From assembly GCA_963675035.1 (NCBI GenBank), contig OY776111.1:302825467-302889466 (forward strand): a stretch of DNA of 64,000 nucleotides. Reading direction: 5' to 3'. Source of the stretch: Allygus modestus. Taxonomy: Eukaryota > Arthropoda > Insecta > Hemiptera > Cicadellidae. Each line of letters opens with the position of its first letter. Position 1 is the stretch's first letter. A program made the translations under genes and the position numbers. Shown here one piece after another: positions 1 to 14,282 of this stretch. Under the pieces are notes generated by a model. The model did not search any database. It had not been told where the DNA came from and was given only the letters and a program-made list of their open reading frames with translations.

Positions 1-323
1 TATCACACACTAGATATTTTAGCGTTTCGTTATCGTTTCAATAACATACTATACGTGTAAGATCATAGTTTATGAGTATGAATGGTTCAGCTTGACAAAC
101 ATTAGTATAAAGTCGACTTCAATTATAAATTAACATGGAAAATTCAAAATAATTTGTTATTGAATAAATTCCAAATATTGTAGGTATTTACCAATAATCG
201 TAATGAAGAGACGACAATTTACAGATTTAGCCTTTAGCCATCATACTCAACGCTACGTGTTTGCAAACAAATTTTGATCATATAAAATGTAATATGCATT
301 CATATCGCTCAATGCCATTAGCA

Positions 324-327
<4 letters not shown>

Positions 328-369
<42 letters not shown>
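328..369. repeat. (TA)n microsatellite
   Basis: An uninterrupted run of alternating T and A of about 42 bp. Confidence 0.95.
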
Positions 370-372
<3 letters not shown>

Positions 373-1800
373 TCATAAAAGTAATACCATTAATTAGTAT
401 AACGGTTGGCAGGTAAGAGGGGTGGGTGGGTGTTACCCCCAACTCTAGAAATCGCCAACCACCCCCTCAATGTCCTTGACCGAGCGAGCGTTGACTTCAC
501 CCCCTCCCCCCCACAATCGGGGGTAGTTACCCCCACCTCCCCCAGCTCGGATGCTGGGTCCATGTAACGTGCGTGGGCTGCCGTTTGCAAAGGTTATGAT
601 GCGACATAATTTATTATGCCGTTTGAGTGATATAATGGGGAAATGTTTACAGGATTACGTTTCAATGTTTAAAGGTTAAAGTTTGTTGCGTTAAACCGTG
701 ATAGTTTGAAGGCTGTTGCTTCATGGTTATTTCTATGGACAGGTTTTAAGTTAAGAATAAAAGCGTTACCTATATCCACTATATTATTGTAGACCTAGTT
801 TCAACTTCCTACAGTATAGGTATCTAAAATATTCAATAAATAATGTTACCTTCATAACGTCCACTTTTACAATTATTACGCTGGTATTCTTGCATTATAA
901 CATTATTTTTGAGAAATTGAAAGTTTAAAGAAAGTTAGAGTCTTCTTACGTTATGTCTTATCCTTCGTTTCAATAAATCGTTATATAAAATAATCTTTTG
1001 GCAACATGTAAAAATGTTAAAATATATAAATATGTAGATAGGTGTATTTAACACACTTAATTATTTCATAATATAGATTTTTAAGGTTCTATTTTTAAGT
1101 ACTAGTCAAGTAATTATTCCACGCTATAAAAAGTATTTACTCGTTTACAAAATTATTAATTTGTTTACGTTATTGTACAGTAAACCCTAATTTAAAGCAA
1201 TTTACTTTCCCTTCTGCAATATAATCAACACTCTAGCGATTTACAGGAGTTCGTTGACATAATTGATAATAAACAATTTAAAAATAAATATCCAGAATAA
1301 TTATCCAATAATCCAGTGAGTGGGTGGTTTGTACCGAAGGAGCACGGTTGACCTTGTTATTTTCTGACCTGGGGGTTGTTCACCTAGCGCGCGCCGGCGC
1401 AACTCGAGGGTCAAAGCCCTCAACCCCCTCCCCCACCCACGAGCCCTTAGCCCTCAGTACACAGGGTTATAGACCATGGGACGACAGCAGGACCACGATA
1501 TTCATCTGATAACAGGTACGGAGGATCCCCGTGTAATTATCCGTTGAATTAATTAATAATTACATATTTTCATTTGTATAACAGGAATAGTTTGGTTGTT
1601 TTCCTAATTTTAAATATAACTTGATAAATTGGTTGGGTTTTTATTTTGTGTTTATTACGTCTGTTTTAACTAGGGTTAATATTTTATTGCATAGCGCCTG
1701 CGTGTCCGGTTAAGGTAGATAATATATTTAGCATTGTAATGTTTTAAAAGAAAACCATACAACATGTTTTACTTATTCAATATTTATTGAGATAAAATTA

Positions 1801-1890
1801 GAGAGCCAGTCGTGTTATTTATACATTGGTACCCTGATGAGATTTAGAGAGCCAGTCGTGTTATTTATAGATTGGTACCCTGATGAGATT
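1801..1890. repeat. 46-bp tandem duplication, two copies
   Basis: The block starting GAGAGCCAGTCGTG at 1801 is repeated at 1847 with almost no change and a period of 46 bp. No coding potential. It looks like a recent local duplication. Confidence 0.9.
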
Positions 1891-4800
1891 TGTTTCTTAA
1901 GTTAGGCCCAATATAAATTTAATTTCCTGATATTTTTACATTGTTAAATTATAAATAAATAATATAGTATAAATGTTAAATCCACACACACATTTTATGA
2001 TTTCATGCAATATGTTCGCGTAAAATAACGAATTTCACTGTGAAACATGAATATAATAAGAGATGGGGCTTATATTATATGGCTATTAATAATAATGTTT
2101 ACTTAAGTATTCACATTTTACACGGGCTTTTTAATCGTACGCCTTTCCAAGTAACAGGAAAAAGGTTTATCCTTGCTTTAAATTGTTGATTGTATTTGTT
2201 AAAGGGCCTCTTTTTACAAAACCAAAGTTGAGTATTGTAGTTGTCCTCTGTGCAACAGCTGTATACACTAATGTTCACCTCGATTGACGCACAAGTTGTG
2301 CAAGTATCTACAGGTGTTCTGCACCTCGTCGATTGCTATGTGTCATGTTGCGACTGTTTGCGAGGCGATACATTTCATAACTTTTGAATTAAATACCCAA
2401 AATGATTATTTTAATGTACAAAATAGATTTTAACAAAATAAACTAAGGCGAGTGCGTGTATTTTTGTTCTTTACGTTTAACTACAGACTAAATAAGTTAA
2501 AATCTCGTATAATCATTTTTAGGGATGGTTTGAATTAGATTCGTGCTGTTCACCGGAATACCTTTCGCAATTGTTTGTATTCCCATTTAGGTTGTTTTCG
2601 CTTTTCCGCCTGGCGCCCCCTCCATCTCTGCCTGTAGGCTCGGTGAAGGTTGCATAAGCGCCAGCGAAGGTGATGTCCCAGTTTGTGCTGGGTTCAACGC
2701 GCCGCAACCGTGCCACTAGACCAATAGACCTACAGGCTATGGACCAATAGATCCCCAGGCTATGGACTAATAGATCTACTGTCATTGCTGATATCACTGA
2801 TAACTAATAGTTTTGTACATCTTCAAACTCTGAATACTTAAAAAAGTGTTTTAATACGCAATGAAAACGGGTAAAAATGTTAAAAAGTTAAATGGGTACA
2901 AATTGCATGTTATGGATACTGTTTCTCTATTTATGGATTATAAATTATTCTCAATTGTATTAAAACCATTATTTTTTCTCAGACATTTATTTATCTTTGT
3001 TATAGCATGTTTTTCCGCATAAATACGGCGTTTAGTACGTATGAAGACATTACAATCATTACTTTATTAAATAGTTACTATATTAAAAATCTCGATGGTT
3101 AATTTATAATTCTTGATAGTCTTTATGTTAATTAAACAATTCGTTTTCTGTTTTTCGATTATCTTAAAAAAAACAGAGCGTCAAAAAATCTTAATCAGTT
3201 CTTCAAAAAATAATAACATTTATATTTTAGCTTATCAATAATTCAAAAGAAACTGTCTCTAAAATAAATACTGTACATAATTTACATTCGTCTAACGAGA
3301 GTAAGAATGCAACTCCATTTCAATACTCCAACTCCCCAACTGAAAATATTTCTAAAAATATTCCTCTCCAAAGCAGTAAAGTTGAACGATCAGTGGTGGT
3401 GCTTTACAGTATTTTATGGCCGTCGCAGACATGGCAAACATCAGAACGGGAGCAATCCTAAACCTTGACCTATATCAGAGGTGGATGAACCGATACCGAC
3501 CTCGCTCCACTGTCGTTGTCGCTACGAGTTCCGTCATTCTCTCCCAGGCAGCGCTGTTGTCGCCTACCACCGCGCTCCCAGCGGTGTTTTGTTGATTCTC
3601 TACGACGTGCGAAGTCAGAACAACTGAATTATAATCTCACATAAATAAATAAATTATTCCTGATAGATTATTTAGAAAACACACCTAAAACACCTTCCGA
3701 TTTTTGTTGTTCTTAAAACATATTTTTTTTAGTGTGATGCAAGTTTATATACGAAAGATTATATTAATTTCTCAATCAAAATGTTTAGTATCCTCACCCG
3801 TAACTCGTATAGAATATGTGTGAAAAATTAAATAATTCCTATGATAAAATAAATGAGCTCAACGAATTTTAAGAACGAAATGCACATAACAATCACCTTA
3901 AATTATTCTTAACCTATTGTTGTGTTCCCTAATTGTCATTTTATACTACTGTATCATGTAAAATAAAAAAACGTTAATATTATATCATTGTTTTACATTT
4001 GCATAACTTGATTATGTATATAAATTTGAACATCAGAACACCTATTTCTCTGACGTTAGCAAATTGTTCATTAAAGCGTTTTCATCTCACATGTTTTCTC
4101 TCATTCAGAGACGATTGACACTATCTATTAATTAATTAATTGAACACATTTTTCAAAACGAGACCCCTAAATACGGCATAACGTCAGGTGGCAGGGGAAG
4201 GGGTGACAATGAAGGTGACGCACTTACAGGGCTGATAACAACAGGTAGTTCAGGGGTGGAAGTATGGAATGGGAGGGAGGGGAACCCGTGTCGAGCCGCG
4301 AGACTGGGCACGTGAGCGTCGAAATAGAAAACATCCCCCTTTACACATGACTGCCTCTTTGTAGTACGTACGTGACTCTTGGGCCCCATACGACAAACCT
4401 TGAGTCACATAGGCGAGATGTGAATTTATAGGCTGCGAATATATTTGGGAATTTTAACTTGTTCAGTAATGAAAATCATATAATATTTTGAAGAACTATC
4501 GTTTTTACGATGACAGTACCTTTTAAAATAAAATAAATTTAGAAATGAATTGTCTAAACTTATGATTTAATTAAACTAAATCACGCAGAATATAAAACAG
4601 ATTTGTTGGTGTTGCCATATAATTGGCCAGAAAACAAGATTGGTGGTGTTAGTGTTTGAAAAAAATTATTGTGTTAAGATATCATTTTTGTAATGTTGTA
4701 CTCATTTAACTAAAAGTCTGTGTTTGTTTTCAGGTAAATATCGCTTACAATATTGAGATCCGTTTAATCAGCTGATTTCGTGAGTAAAGTTAATACTTGA

Positions 4801-5221
4801 ATACTGTGAGATGTAGAAATTTATGTTCGTTTGTATGTATTTGGATAAATATTTGTTTGTGTTTTCCTCTAAACTCAATAAGCTGCAGAAAGAAAAGAAT
4901 TGTTTAGTCTCTGTAGCTTCAGTCGGATAACCAAATAAAAGTTAGTAATAATACTATGCATTGATTTTTTAAATATTTAAATATACTTCAAATTATAAAA
5001 TAACAACTTTTCCAACCTGAATCATCCCCCGAATTTCATCACTGGCCACTATCCACTTCATTGAGTCAGGCCTACCCCCAAGCCGGTGAAACAGGCGACC
5101 CCTGCGCCTGGGGGTGCGGGGGGAGGGCGGGCATGTGACTCAGCTGGTCTCGTGTTCTCTCCACGTGGAGCCGCTACCCCTATATCCCGCGCCTTGCTGG
5201 CTCGCGCGCATTACTCTCGCC

Positions 5222-5315
5222 ATGTCTGACCGCGGTGGTGCGTCAGTTCTGCCACTTCCACTTCCGCTCCCGATGTACCGTCCCATCCACTTCTGCTCTG
5301 TCAGGAACCCCCGAG
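5222..5315 (+). CDS. Candidate isoform-specific first exon (E75?)
   Basis: An ATG at 5222 opens 31 codons that end in a consensus 5' splice site (CCGAG|GTAGGT). The exon leaves one base, so it ends in phase 1, the phase accepted by the first-finger exon at 30638. The peptide is Pro/Leu-rich in the middle, with alternating Leu-Pro, and shows no domain. It lies in a GC-rich island, with a TATA-like CTATATCCC about 40 bp upstream of the ATG at 5180. E75 genes use several alternative 5' exons on the same strand, which is why this is proposed; one candidate in three would match phase by chance, and the distance is large. It could belong to another gene or be fortuitous. Confidence 0.3.
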
Positions 5316-8300
5316 GTAGGTGCGAAGAAGTGCGGTGTGATAGTGATTATTAGGGGTGATTAGAGCTGTCTAGGGAAAGGGTGGCAAAGGCCAAAGGCTA
5401 GTAACGTGTCCTTGACTTCAAGAAAGATTGTGTAGCATACACATTTCCATGTTCGTTCTTTGGCAAATTTGTTCGCTGATTAGTTCCGTCGAGACAGTGT
5501 TATCCCTGATATTAATATACGCCGAGAGACAGTTTCGTCAGGCCAGTGATGTGGCATTTTTTATTTTATTAGGGAACTCAGTTTTACAAAATAAAATGCA
5601 GTTTGATTTGTCAGAGAGAGTTTTTTTTTGTATTTGAGATGTATTTATTTTATGTTATAAAAACATCACATATATTGTGATTACAACTCCAAGTATCGAT
5701 AGCATTATCGTGGAAACGGAAGAACTTAGATATTCAATCTAATCTTTTAAAGTTTGTAAATATGTATATAACTTATTGTATTGTAAATTTATATAACATT
5801 TTAAAAAGTTAATGTGTTACATGATCTTAATGTTATGAAATTTTAAAATAAATTGAACTAATTGTAGTTTTAGAATGTACTTCAGTGTTTTTTCTCGTGA
5901 TTATAATTTTTCTTGAAACTAGTAAATAATTTGATTATTTTCATATTTACTATATATCCAAATCAAATAAGGAAAGTTAAAACAATAAATTATATACCAA
6001 TACAAACAATAAACATACATAACCTATTCAGGAGACAATGAACTTCTAGACATGAGGGAGCATAGCTAGCGAGCGCTGCGCGCGGCCTGGCAGACAACTG
6101 TGGAACCAACTTCAGTGATTAACTTGCATCTTCCCCGCTAGAATGCGTTCGTCGTCTTATATGAACGATAAATAACTATTTTGCCGATTCCGTTTTTTAG
6201 AGCTGCAATGATAGTTTCCTTTTCCTTATTTTGGCCATATTATTTATTTGTCTATTCCATTCACAAATATGTACTATAATAAAAAGACTTTGGCTAACAT
6301 TATAACAGTAATTTGATTTAAAGATGTTTAATTGCTCGTTTAGAATTTGTACTAACTGATTAACATGAGTAAGTTACTAATTTATTACTATTGAAGTAAA
6401 AGTTACATTGAACTGGACTTTATTAGTTTGTTAATGTTTATAAATAAGATAGTTTACTAATTGAATATATAGACTTGAAAACAAAATTTCGTTGTTTTAC
6501 TATCCTACCAAAAATAGTTTATTCATTATTTTGTGAGGTAATTTGCCAAATATATTTTTATTGTAATAAAAAGTAAGGTTAATAAAATATCTGTACTTAA
6601 ATAATAGCCAATCTCTTCACTTTTCTTGAATGATACGATCATCCAATCTTTCCAACACGTTAGGTGGGATATTGATTACTGGTTTTTTCTGACCTACCGC
6701 TACACCAATGAATCCGATGGCCACCCGTAGTGTACCTATACCCACTGGTCGGCGATGTCGTAAGCCTTATCGAGGTCGTGGTCGCTTAGGACAACGACCG
6801 ACTGGCCTTCGACAGCAAGGTCCCCTCACCCCTTACTTGACTTTCTAAATTTATGGAAACTGCTAAATATATAGGCCGGGTTGTAATAATAATCCAAATT
6901 AATATTAGAAACAAAATTATGCTTGAGTCGTTTGTCAAATTAGAATATAAGGCAAATTTACTTTGTCAAACAGGATGAGAAAAATGTTGTGGGGTAAATA
7001 TATGGTGTCAAAAAAATGGTTAAGGATAAAGATGGCCTTTTACGTTTTTATATGTAAGAGGTGAAATTAAATATATTTTAAAATGTATGTTTATTGCCAG
7101 CACATATTATTTCATCAGATGATAGTGTGGACTCCAGTCGAAGGTAACATTTAAATTTAAACTGTTTTCCATTCTAAATCCTTTTCGGACTATCAAAAAT
7201 CATTGCTTTATAAGTAATTTTAAAATCAATTAAAATTCAGAGGGAACTCAGAGAGCGGAGTGACCACAAAAATAACAGCTCTTCTTTACAAAAATTGTAA
7301 TAAATTAGTAACCGTGGAATTTCAACCGTAATAAATCACACAAAAACATGATTTAAATCGTACATTGTCCGCTAACCATGCTCCATTCTTATACTCCATT
7401 CTTATACCCTTGTAAATGACGCTTTACAACTTGAAGGTAAGCTATGAACATTGATCACGAGGGAGAACCAGGCAGAAGCGCGAAGCTTTGTGGCAGTATC
7501 CTTTCTTAGATTAGAGTTTATTTTTATCAATTTATAAGATAAGCTTAGGCAATGTAGAAAGGTTAGTATATTGGATATTAGCAATGAGATATACAAGAGG
7601 TATGCTCGCAATATAAACAGACACATTTTTTCTTGTCTTCAAATTAATTAATTTCAAAATAAATTGCCAGGTGTCAAAAGCGTTTAATTGTCGCGACGTA
7701 TTGCTTGGGTGTACGCAGACAAAGCGAACCGTTAGCCATTGTAGCGACGCACGGCCAATGACCTCACGCAAGTGCGGAAATGACGTCACAACAATGCCGC
7801 CAGCGCTGCCAACCATGCAACGTCACATATGCGATTCACCAAGCTATATATATGATTATGGACTTTTCGATTTGGTAGTGTTACTTAAGTATTGAAACGC
7901 TTTATAATATTACGTGTTTCCTTTACTAGTATATAAAGCTAATATAATTGGAACTAGGTCCATCAATAACATTGGTTCGCTTTTGAAGGATAATAGTTAT
8001 TGCTGACCGGCTACAGTAGCGTGCCTATGTTGGTTAAATATAATTTACTAACAAGTCAGCCTTGCAGATAATTCCGTAATGTATAAATACATTAAATGCC
8101 AGTATATTTTGTTAGGGGTAATATAATAACACGACTTATGACTTATGGCGGTATTGTTTATCTAGTTATCATAACAAATAGGAATGTCCGATCTGCGATG
8201 TCTCATAAAGGGAATCTATTTATTACTAACCATTTCTTATCCATCCCTTAATCTTTGAGGTATACAACTAACGACACTGAGCGATAGGCGAAGCAGAATT

Positions 8301-10363
8301 AATTGTAACTTTCGACCCTTTTTTACTTTTTAGTCTTAGTTTACCTATATTTTCATACCTAACTGAACCCACTACACCGCCATTAACATGCAGGCCCGGG
8401 CCGGGCGCGGAAGTGCACACAAGTGCATGTGGCTGATGCACCAGGGGTCAGTGCACTCGATGCAGGTCGGCCGCCGTCCGTCTCTGGCATTACATTCCCC
8501 GCACCCGAGTCTCGTCACCACTTCACTGCTTGTAGCTTCATACCGTGGAAAACACCTAATATTAATATTCGGGTTCCTTCGAAATTTTTCTATCAGATAT
8601 GATTTTGGTTTCTTTTTCTGATATATTTTGTTATATTTTGTAATTTTTAAAATGTGTATTTGATAGTCCTTATATGAAATATAGCGATTCGGTACCAGTT
8701 GTATATACTTATACATTAAGTAAAATTCACTGGCCCCTAGGATTGTTATATGGTTCTTTAAATTGTTATCTTGATTAGGGGTCTACTTATTTCGTGATTT
8801 TCAAACAAATTTTTTAAACCTACAGTAATTATTTCATTTTAGAGACATTATAGATTTTCGAGTAAATTTTGACTAATACAATATTTGAAATGTTTAACTG
8901 TCGTAGTGTTTTGGCTTTAAAAATATTTTGTATTTTCAAATTATATTTTTTGTATTGTAAAGTTAAACTGAACAACAATAACTTGTGTTACTATTATTTT
9001 ATTATATGCATTTCAGTAAAGACGTAAACATAATAAAAACTACTTGTTTTTTGTTACCCTAATGACAAAATCTGTCAAACTAATTTCTAATTTAAATCGT
9101 GACACATGAAAACTACGAAGTAAATCGTTAAAAAATAAAGTGTTTCATTGTATCCCGTCGTATAGTGTTGTTTTCTACCATTGTTATGTTAAAGAATTAC
9201 TCAGCGTTCCACTTTCCTATTATAAAATAGCGCGTTCGATGATAATAACCTTCCTTTAATAGGTCATTTACATACGTTGATAAGAACACGAGGTCAACGC
9301 TCTTGCTATCACTTCGGGTCTGTTCGGCACACTTCGGCCACGATCGGTAAACTTCGGGTGGCAACGGTCTCCTTCGTGCCCGGTCGTTCAACCTATTGTT
9401 GCGTAGCCTTGCCCTCAAATCTACCAGCTTGTGCTTGTTTGCGATCTTGTTCGCGTAACCATTCTTTATAACAGCTTTTACATCACCATACGAAAACAAT
9501 CATAACTTTCTTTTTAATTTTGTTGTAGTCATTAGTAATGCAACTTCTTTATTTTGCAAGAATCCAATATTGAAACATTATTGAACACGGAAGAAAACAG
9601 AAACCCATTTTGTAATAAATTTGTAGTATAACATTATTTGTTATACCTACATAGAACTAGAGTATTATTTTAATCTCGCTTGGTATTATGATTGTTTATC
9701 AATGAAATATAAATAATATGGAAAATAATACACTATGTGCAACGGATGCTATTTCGCTCATTTGAAAAGAGATTTGATTCTTTTTTTGTTTTTAATATTC
9801 CATAAAATTAAACAACGTACGATAGTTATCCCAACCTGGCCACACAATTACATTGCAATAATAAGCAACAGCAGCAACAACAACCACAATATATAAAAAT
9901 CAATATTTGTGTTATCCAACAACAACAAATAAATAAATCGTTAAATCAACAAGTTTTCAGGCTCTGGTGAACAACTACCAGAAGAACTTTCCTGGTTAAA
10001 AATGAAAATGTATATAACTATAAAAGACCACATTAGTAAAGCCGTAACTTCCAATATTTCCTCCACGGATTTGAGTGTCTGGATGATGGAATGTCGAGGC
10101 ACCCGATCGACCCGGGTTCCTCACTTTTCCCTCCCTGACCTCTCCCAAACTCTTGTATAACAGCTTTCTACTATTCCTCGGCCACTGCTTTCCCCCACCT
10201 TTCTCCTCATTTCTTCCTTTTCTATACCTCGTCATTTGTAACGCTTACGTAATTTCTATTTGTTCTGTTCCTAATGCGTTTTTCTAAGGGATAATTGCTT
10301 TCCTTTGGAAATGTTACTGTACTTTCAAGATAAGCTGATAAATTTTGTACTTCTTTCTTAGAT
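5316..10363. other. AT-rich non-coding stretch
   Basis: Mostly AT-rich with no supported gene. It holds a GC-rich island at 6040-6130, a TGACCTACCG half-site at 6690, a CRE-like TGACGTCA at about 7781 within an island at 7680-7820, a Cys-rich coding remnant on the minus strand at 8372-8560 (listed separately), an island with repeated CTTCGG words at 9280-9400, and a CAA-rich patch at 9865-9935. Confidence 0.6.
8372..8560 (-). pseudogene. Cys-rich C-terminal fragment, possibly piggyBac-like transposase
   Basis: The minus strand encodes a short C-terminal tail with the spacing C-x2-C-x9-C-x2-C-x4-C-x2-H-x3-C, ending at a TAG next to 8372. PiggyBac-family transposases often finish with a Cys/His-rich zinc-binding domain of this general kind. 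No transposase core or terminal repeats are visible nearby, and the frame upstream dissolves into AT-rich codons. If the assignment is right, this is a 3' relic. It could equally be an isolated zinc-binding exon of another gene, or chance in a GC-rich island. Confidence 0.25.
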
Positions 10364-11215
10364 TTTAGCGAATTTCCCCCATAGGGAAGAAGCTATTACC
10401 GTAGTCGGCATGGAAAGACCTAGGCCTGGGACCATGATAACTTTTCGTTTTGAGGTCCCCGGACTCCAAAAACACCATTCCTTCGAAACTGTATATATAT
10501 ACAGTTTTTACAGTTAAACTGTATATATGTGTGTGTGTGTGTCCGTGAGCACGATAACTCTCGTAAGAATGATCCGATTTTGTTGAAATTTGTTATAAAC
10601 TTTTAATGCAACATTTATGTCTTTAATTTCGAAATCCAGCCAGATCGCTCCATCCGAAAGGGTATTTTAGGGGGTTTTGTACCACAAAAATGGGATTTTT
10701 GAATTTTTTACATATCATTTTTGAAATAGTCAAATTTTAGTTTTTACCATAGGATTTAGTTTAAAAAAACACACAATTCGGTATTTTGATAATTTCTCTA
10801 CGTTAATTGGTAACTGAGATATTGAAAGTGCTAAACACAGTACGTTGTCTAATGTTATTCTTATGGAGGAAAAGACAAATTTTATATCTCGCTTATTTAT
10901 TAAAGTATACTGACGAAACTTGGTAAATGGCTTCTTTTGGTTGTGGTCTATTGATATTTGCTCAAAAAAACAATTTTTTGCCAAAGGTTCCCGTAGCAGC
11001 AAACCTGCCTACTCAGCCGCCATGTTATTCTTATGGAGGATAATTAAAATGCTATGTCTCCCTTAATTATGAACATAAATGAATAAAAACTGGTATTTGA
11101 CTTCACCTAGTTGAGTTATATTGATATTAGCATAAAACCCCATTTTTTATGTTCGTTGATGCATAAAACCTGCGTACTCAGCCCCAATGTTATTCTTATG
11201 AAGAATAATTAAAAT
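10364..11215. repeat. Non-autonomous repeat family, copy 1
   Basis: Begins TTTAGCGAATTTCCCC and continues with a block shared with the copies at 11766 and 16126: a conserved 5' segment ending in AAAACACC, a TA/TG microsatellite, then GTCCGTGAGCACGATAACTC. Inside, the word TTATTCTTATGGAG recurs with a spacing of roughly 170-190 bp. It encodes no protein of note. The 3' end of this copy is indistinct. It contains a perfect 22-bp palindrome (AAACTGTATATATATACAGT with two more bases) near 10490. Confidence 0.75.
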
Positions 11216-11765
11216 ATAGTAAATATAGTCTACTATTAGCTATCAAATATTGTTGCAAAATTAGTTAACAAATACTTTTACTAGCTTAATATTGTTGATC
11301 AAATTTTTCATTCAATGTTTTAGCGTGTCTATAAAAAAATCGAGTTTAAGTTTCATGAAGATGGATTGTTTCTCAGAATTTCGTTCATTTTATAATTAAT
11401 ATCGAATTATCGATTGTTGACAGCTTCTTGTGTTTGTTTTGACAATAGTTCTGAAGTTATCTCTTTATCATGTTTGTTCATATAATGACTCCCTACTAAC
11501 GCCCTATGTTCTTCGGATTATCTCTTACTAATTGTTGTATCTATTTAGTTTATATCGTCTATCACAGCTTTCTATATTTTGTTCTTCTTAACAGAGAAAT
11601 TAAATTAAAGTGACCTTTCACTGTCAGGTTTTGAATAATTTCGGAGTATGCTGTGATGTAAATAAAGAATTCTCGTATTCAGTGTGGTTTTCCTCATGTG
11701 ATCTATAATTCCGTGGTGAGGTTTTATACCTTCATTTCATTTGAATGAGACTAAATTCAATCGTT

Positions 11766-11889
11766 TTTAGCGAATTTCCCCTATAGGGAAGAAGCTATTA
11801 CCGTAGTCGGCATGGTAAGACCTAGGCCCGGGACCATGATAACTTTTCGTTTTGAGGTCCCCAGACCCCAAAAACACCGTTCGAAACTG

Positions 11890-11920
<31 letters not shown>

Positions 11921-12712
11921 CCGTGAGCACGATAACTCTCGTAAAAATTATCCGATTTTGATGAAATTTGGTATAAACGTGTAAAGCAACGTTTATGACT
12001 TAAAGTTCGAAAACCAGCCAGATCGCTCTATCCGAAGGGGTATTTTGGGGGGTTTTGTACCCCAAAAATGGGTTTTTTGACTTTTTTACATATAATTTTG
12101 GAAATGGTCAAATTTTATTTTTTCCCATTGGATTCAGCTTAAAAAAACACACAATTTGGTATTTTGATCATTTCTCTACGTCAATTGGTTACCGATATAT
12201 TGAAAGTGCTAAACACAGTACTTTTGCTAATGTTATTCTTATGGAGAAAAATAAAAATTGTATATCTCGCTTATTTATGAACGTATACTGACGAAACTTG
12301 GTATACGGCTTCATCTGGTTGTGGACCATTGATATTTGCTCAAAAAGACAATTTTTACCCAAGGCTCCCGTAGCAGCAAACCTGCGTACTCAGCCCCATG
12401 TTATTCTTATGGAGAATAAGTAACGTGTTATCTGCCTTCATTATGAAAATAAATTAATTAAATTTGGTATGTGGCTTTACCTACATGAGTTATATTGATA
12501 TTTGTATAAAACCCCATTTTTTGTGTTCCTTGCTTCAGCAAACCTGCATACTCAGCCGCCATGTTATTCTTATGGAGAATAATTAAAATGTCATAAATCG
12601 TTTATTTATGAATATATATTGATGAAACTTGGTATGTGGCTTTATGTGGTATTAATATACATATATATGCATTGGAAATTCGCTGAGTACGCAGGTTTGC
12701 TGCTACGGGGGT
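11766..12712. repeat. Non-autonomous repeat family, copy 2 (most complete)
   Basis: Starts TTTAGCGAATTTCC and ends GGAAATTCGCTGAGTACGCA followed by GGTTTGCTGCTACGGGG. The outer AGCGAATTTCC and inner-right GGAAATTCGCT are inverted copies of each other, which suggests short terminal inverted repeats. The right-end motif also occurs internally in inverse form (CCGTAGCAGCAAACCTGCG) at about 12368. No transposase is present, so mobility would depend on another element. The family is unclassified from sequence alone. Confidence 0.75.
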
Positions 12713-14282
12713 ATACTGATACACATCTGAAAGTTAGTGACTGATTATTAAGTAACAGTCTATGTGTTTTGGGGTCATGACGATACTGTCAAATAATTTG
12801 CTTACTTAATCTCTCGAGCTCTCACGAGAATTTCATCTCGATTCTGACGTAATCATTTAAATAAGTATGTTTCACTGTCATTATTTTCCAAAATTAATAT
12901 ATTATGTAAACCACGACTGCAATTTATCTTCTAAATTATTAATACGCTACATGCAAACTTTGTTAATAATAAGATGCTCTAATATTTACCCCCACATATT
13001 ATATGCCAAAACGTGCGTTTAGGTGTGCAGATGTGCAAACTGGTTTTAGATTTTCGATTTAGGCCTCAGGGCTTACCCCACGGGACTTCCAAGTCCCCAT
13101 GTTATTCATATAGAGGATAATTTTATTTGGTATATGTCACATGTGTTTTCTTCTTAATTCAATTAAATAAACTGCTTTTATAAGGTTTATAACTACAGGC
13201 TGTAATTGTTTTGTATACTATTTAATTTACTATTCTCGCTGCTCAAAACGGGATTTGCAAACTGCGCATGGGAAATTCTAGTACTATTTATTTCCAAGTC
13301 ATGATTTTATTATCCTGGACTTTATTATTTTTTTATATACAATTGATAATAGACTAGATATACGATTTGCCTGGTTTTATTTAAAGGTAACTCATACAGT
13401 TTATTGCACGGCCATGTTGTAGTTTTGGAGCAAGTTATGTTTTGAAACTGCACGTGGAATAATTCAACGCTTGTGATACGGTACTCCCTCCGGCAGGCCT
13501 GCGAACCTACAGCTAAACAAACCCGCATTTCCATACATCTATTGTCGGACTGTTGACCTTAGAAGAACTTCCAGTCGTTCATCGACCCTGCAACACATTT
13601 TCTTTTGTTTTCTGTTTCAATTTCTCTTTTATAATTCTACTACAAGAGCAATTGTTCAGAAAATGACGTTTCTAAAGATAAAAATCCATTTGAATTATTT
13701 CATTGGTTTATTAAAATCAATTTCTAGCATGCTACTGATTTGAATTGTTCTATCGTCAGTCATGTTGCTGTGACTTTTTTAATATTTAACAATACGGTTG
13801 TTTTCCAGGGTTTACATTTCAACATTAATATTTCTCTCAATTGGTTGCAAAATATCGAAGTTCCCTGGAACCAGGGAATAAACCAGGAATCCAATTAGTA
13901 ATGAAATATATCATCCTGCAGGAGAAATTGCTTAATCAGTTATAACTATCATTAATTTTATAATACAAATTGACCTCGGACTGCAACAAATCGAAATTGG
14001 GGCGATATTTTACGTAAGTTGGAACAGTGCGGTGGCCAATATAATCACAAAGCTCTACTGCTACGGCCACCTAGCCACACACAATTAACCAGGTGATAAT
14101 GCAGTTGGTTCGCGACTGTTCCACCACGTCGCGCGTCGCTAGTGTCAAGGCTAAGGGGGTGTTGAACTGTGTGAACTCTGTCGCACTTACCCAGCACCTC
14201 GCACCCACCTAACACCAAAAATGGCGACGCTATAATAGTTGTGGTGCCCATGAAACTCGTCAGGGGATTCCAGTCCTCTGCG
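12713..14282. other. Non-coding stretch
   Basis: AT-rich with no supported gene. An isolated TATTCATATAGAGGATAA word at 13091 resembles the repeat family on either side and may be a decayed piece of it. A TTGACCTT half-site lies at 13551. An island at 14030-14230 is moderately GC-rich. Confidence 0.55.

Larger units (their letters stand above)
1..5180. other. AT-rich non-coding stretch (probable far-upstream E75 DNA)
   Basis: No reading frame here shows a recognisable domain or a coding-like composition; the frames present are short and lie in GC-rich islands. Islands at about 400-560, 1320-1500, 2600-2790, 3410-3600 and 4160-4390 stand out from the AT-rich background. The island at 400-560 has several G/C runs and repeated GTTACCCCC words. 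At 3472-3484 there is a TAGGTCA half-site on the minus strand with an AT-rich 5' side, one mismatch from the monomeric ROR/HR3/E75 element. These islands could be enhancers, but nothing here proves it. Confidence 0.6.
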
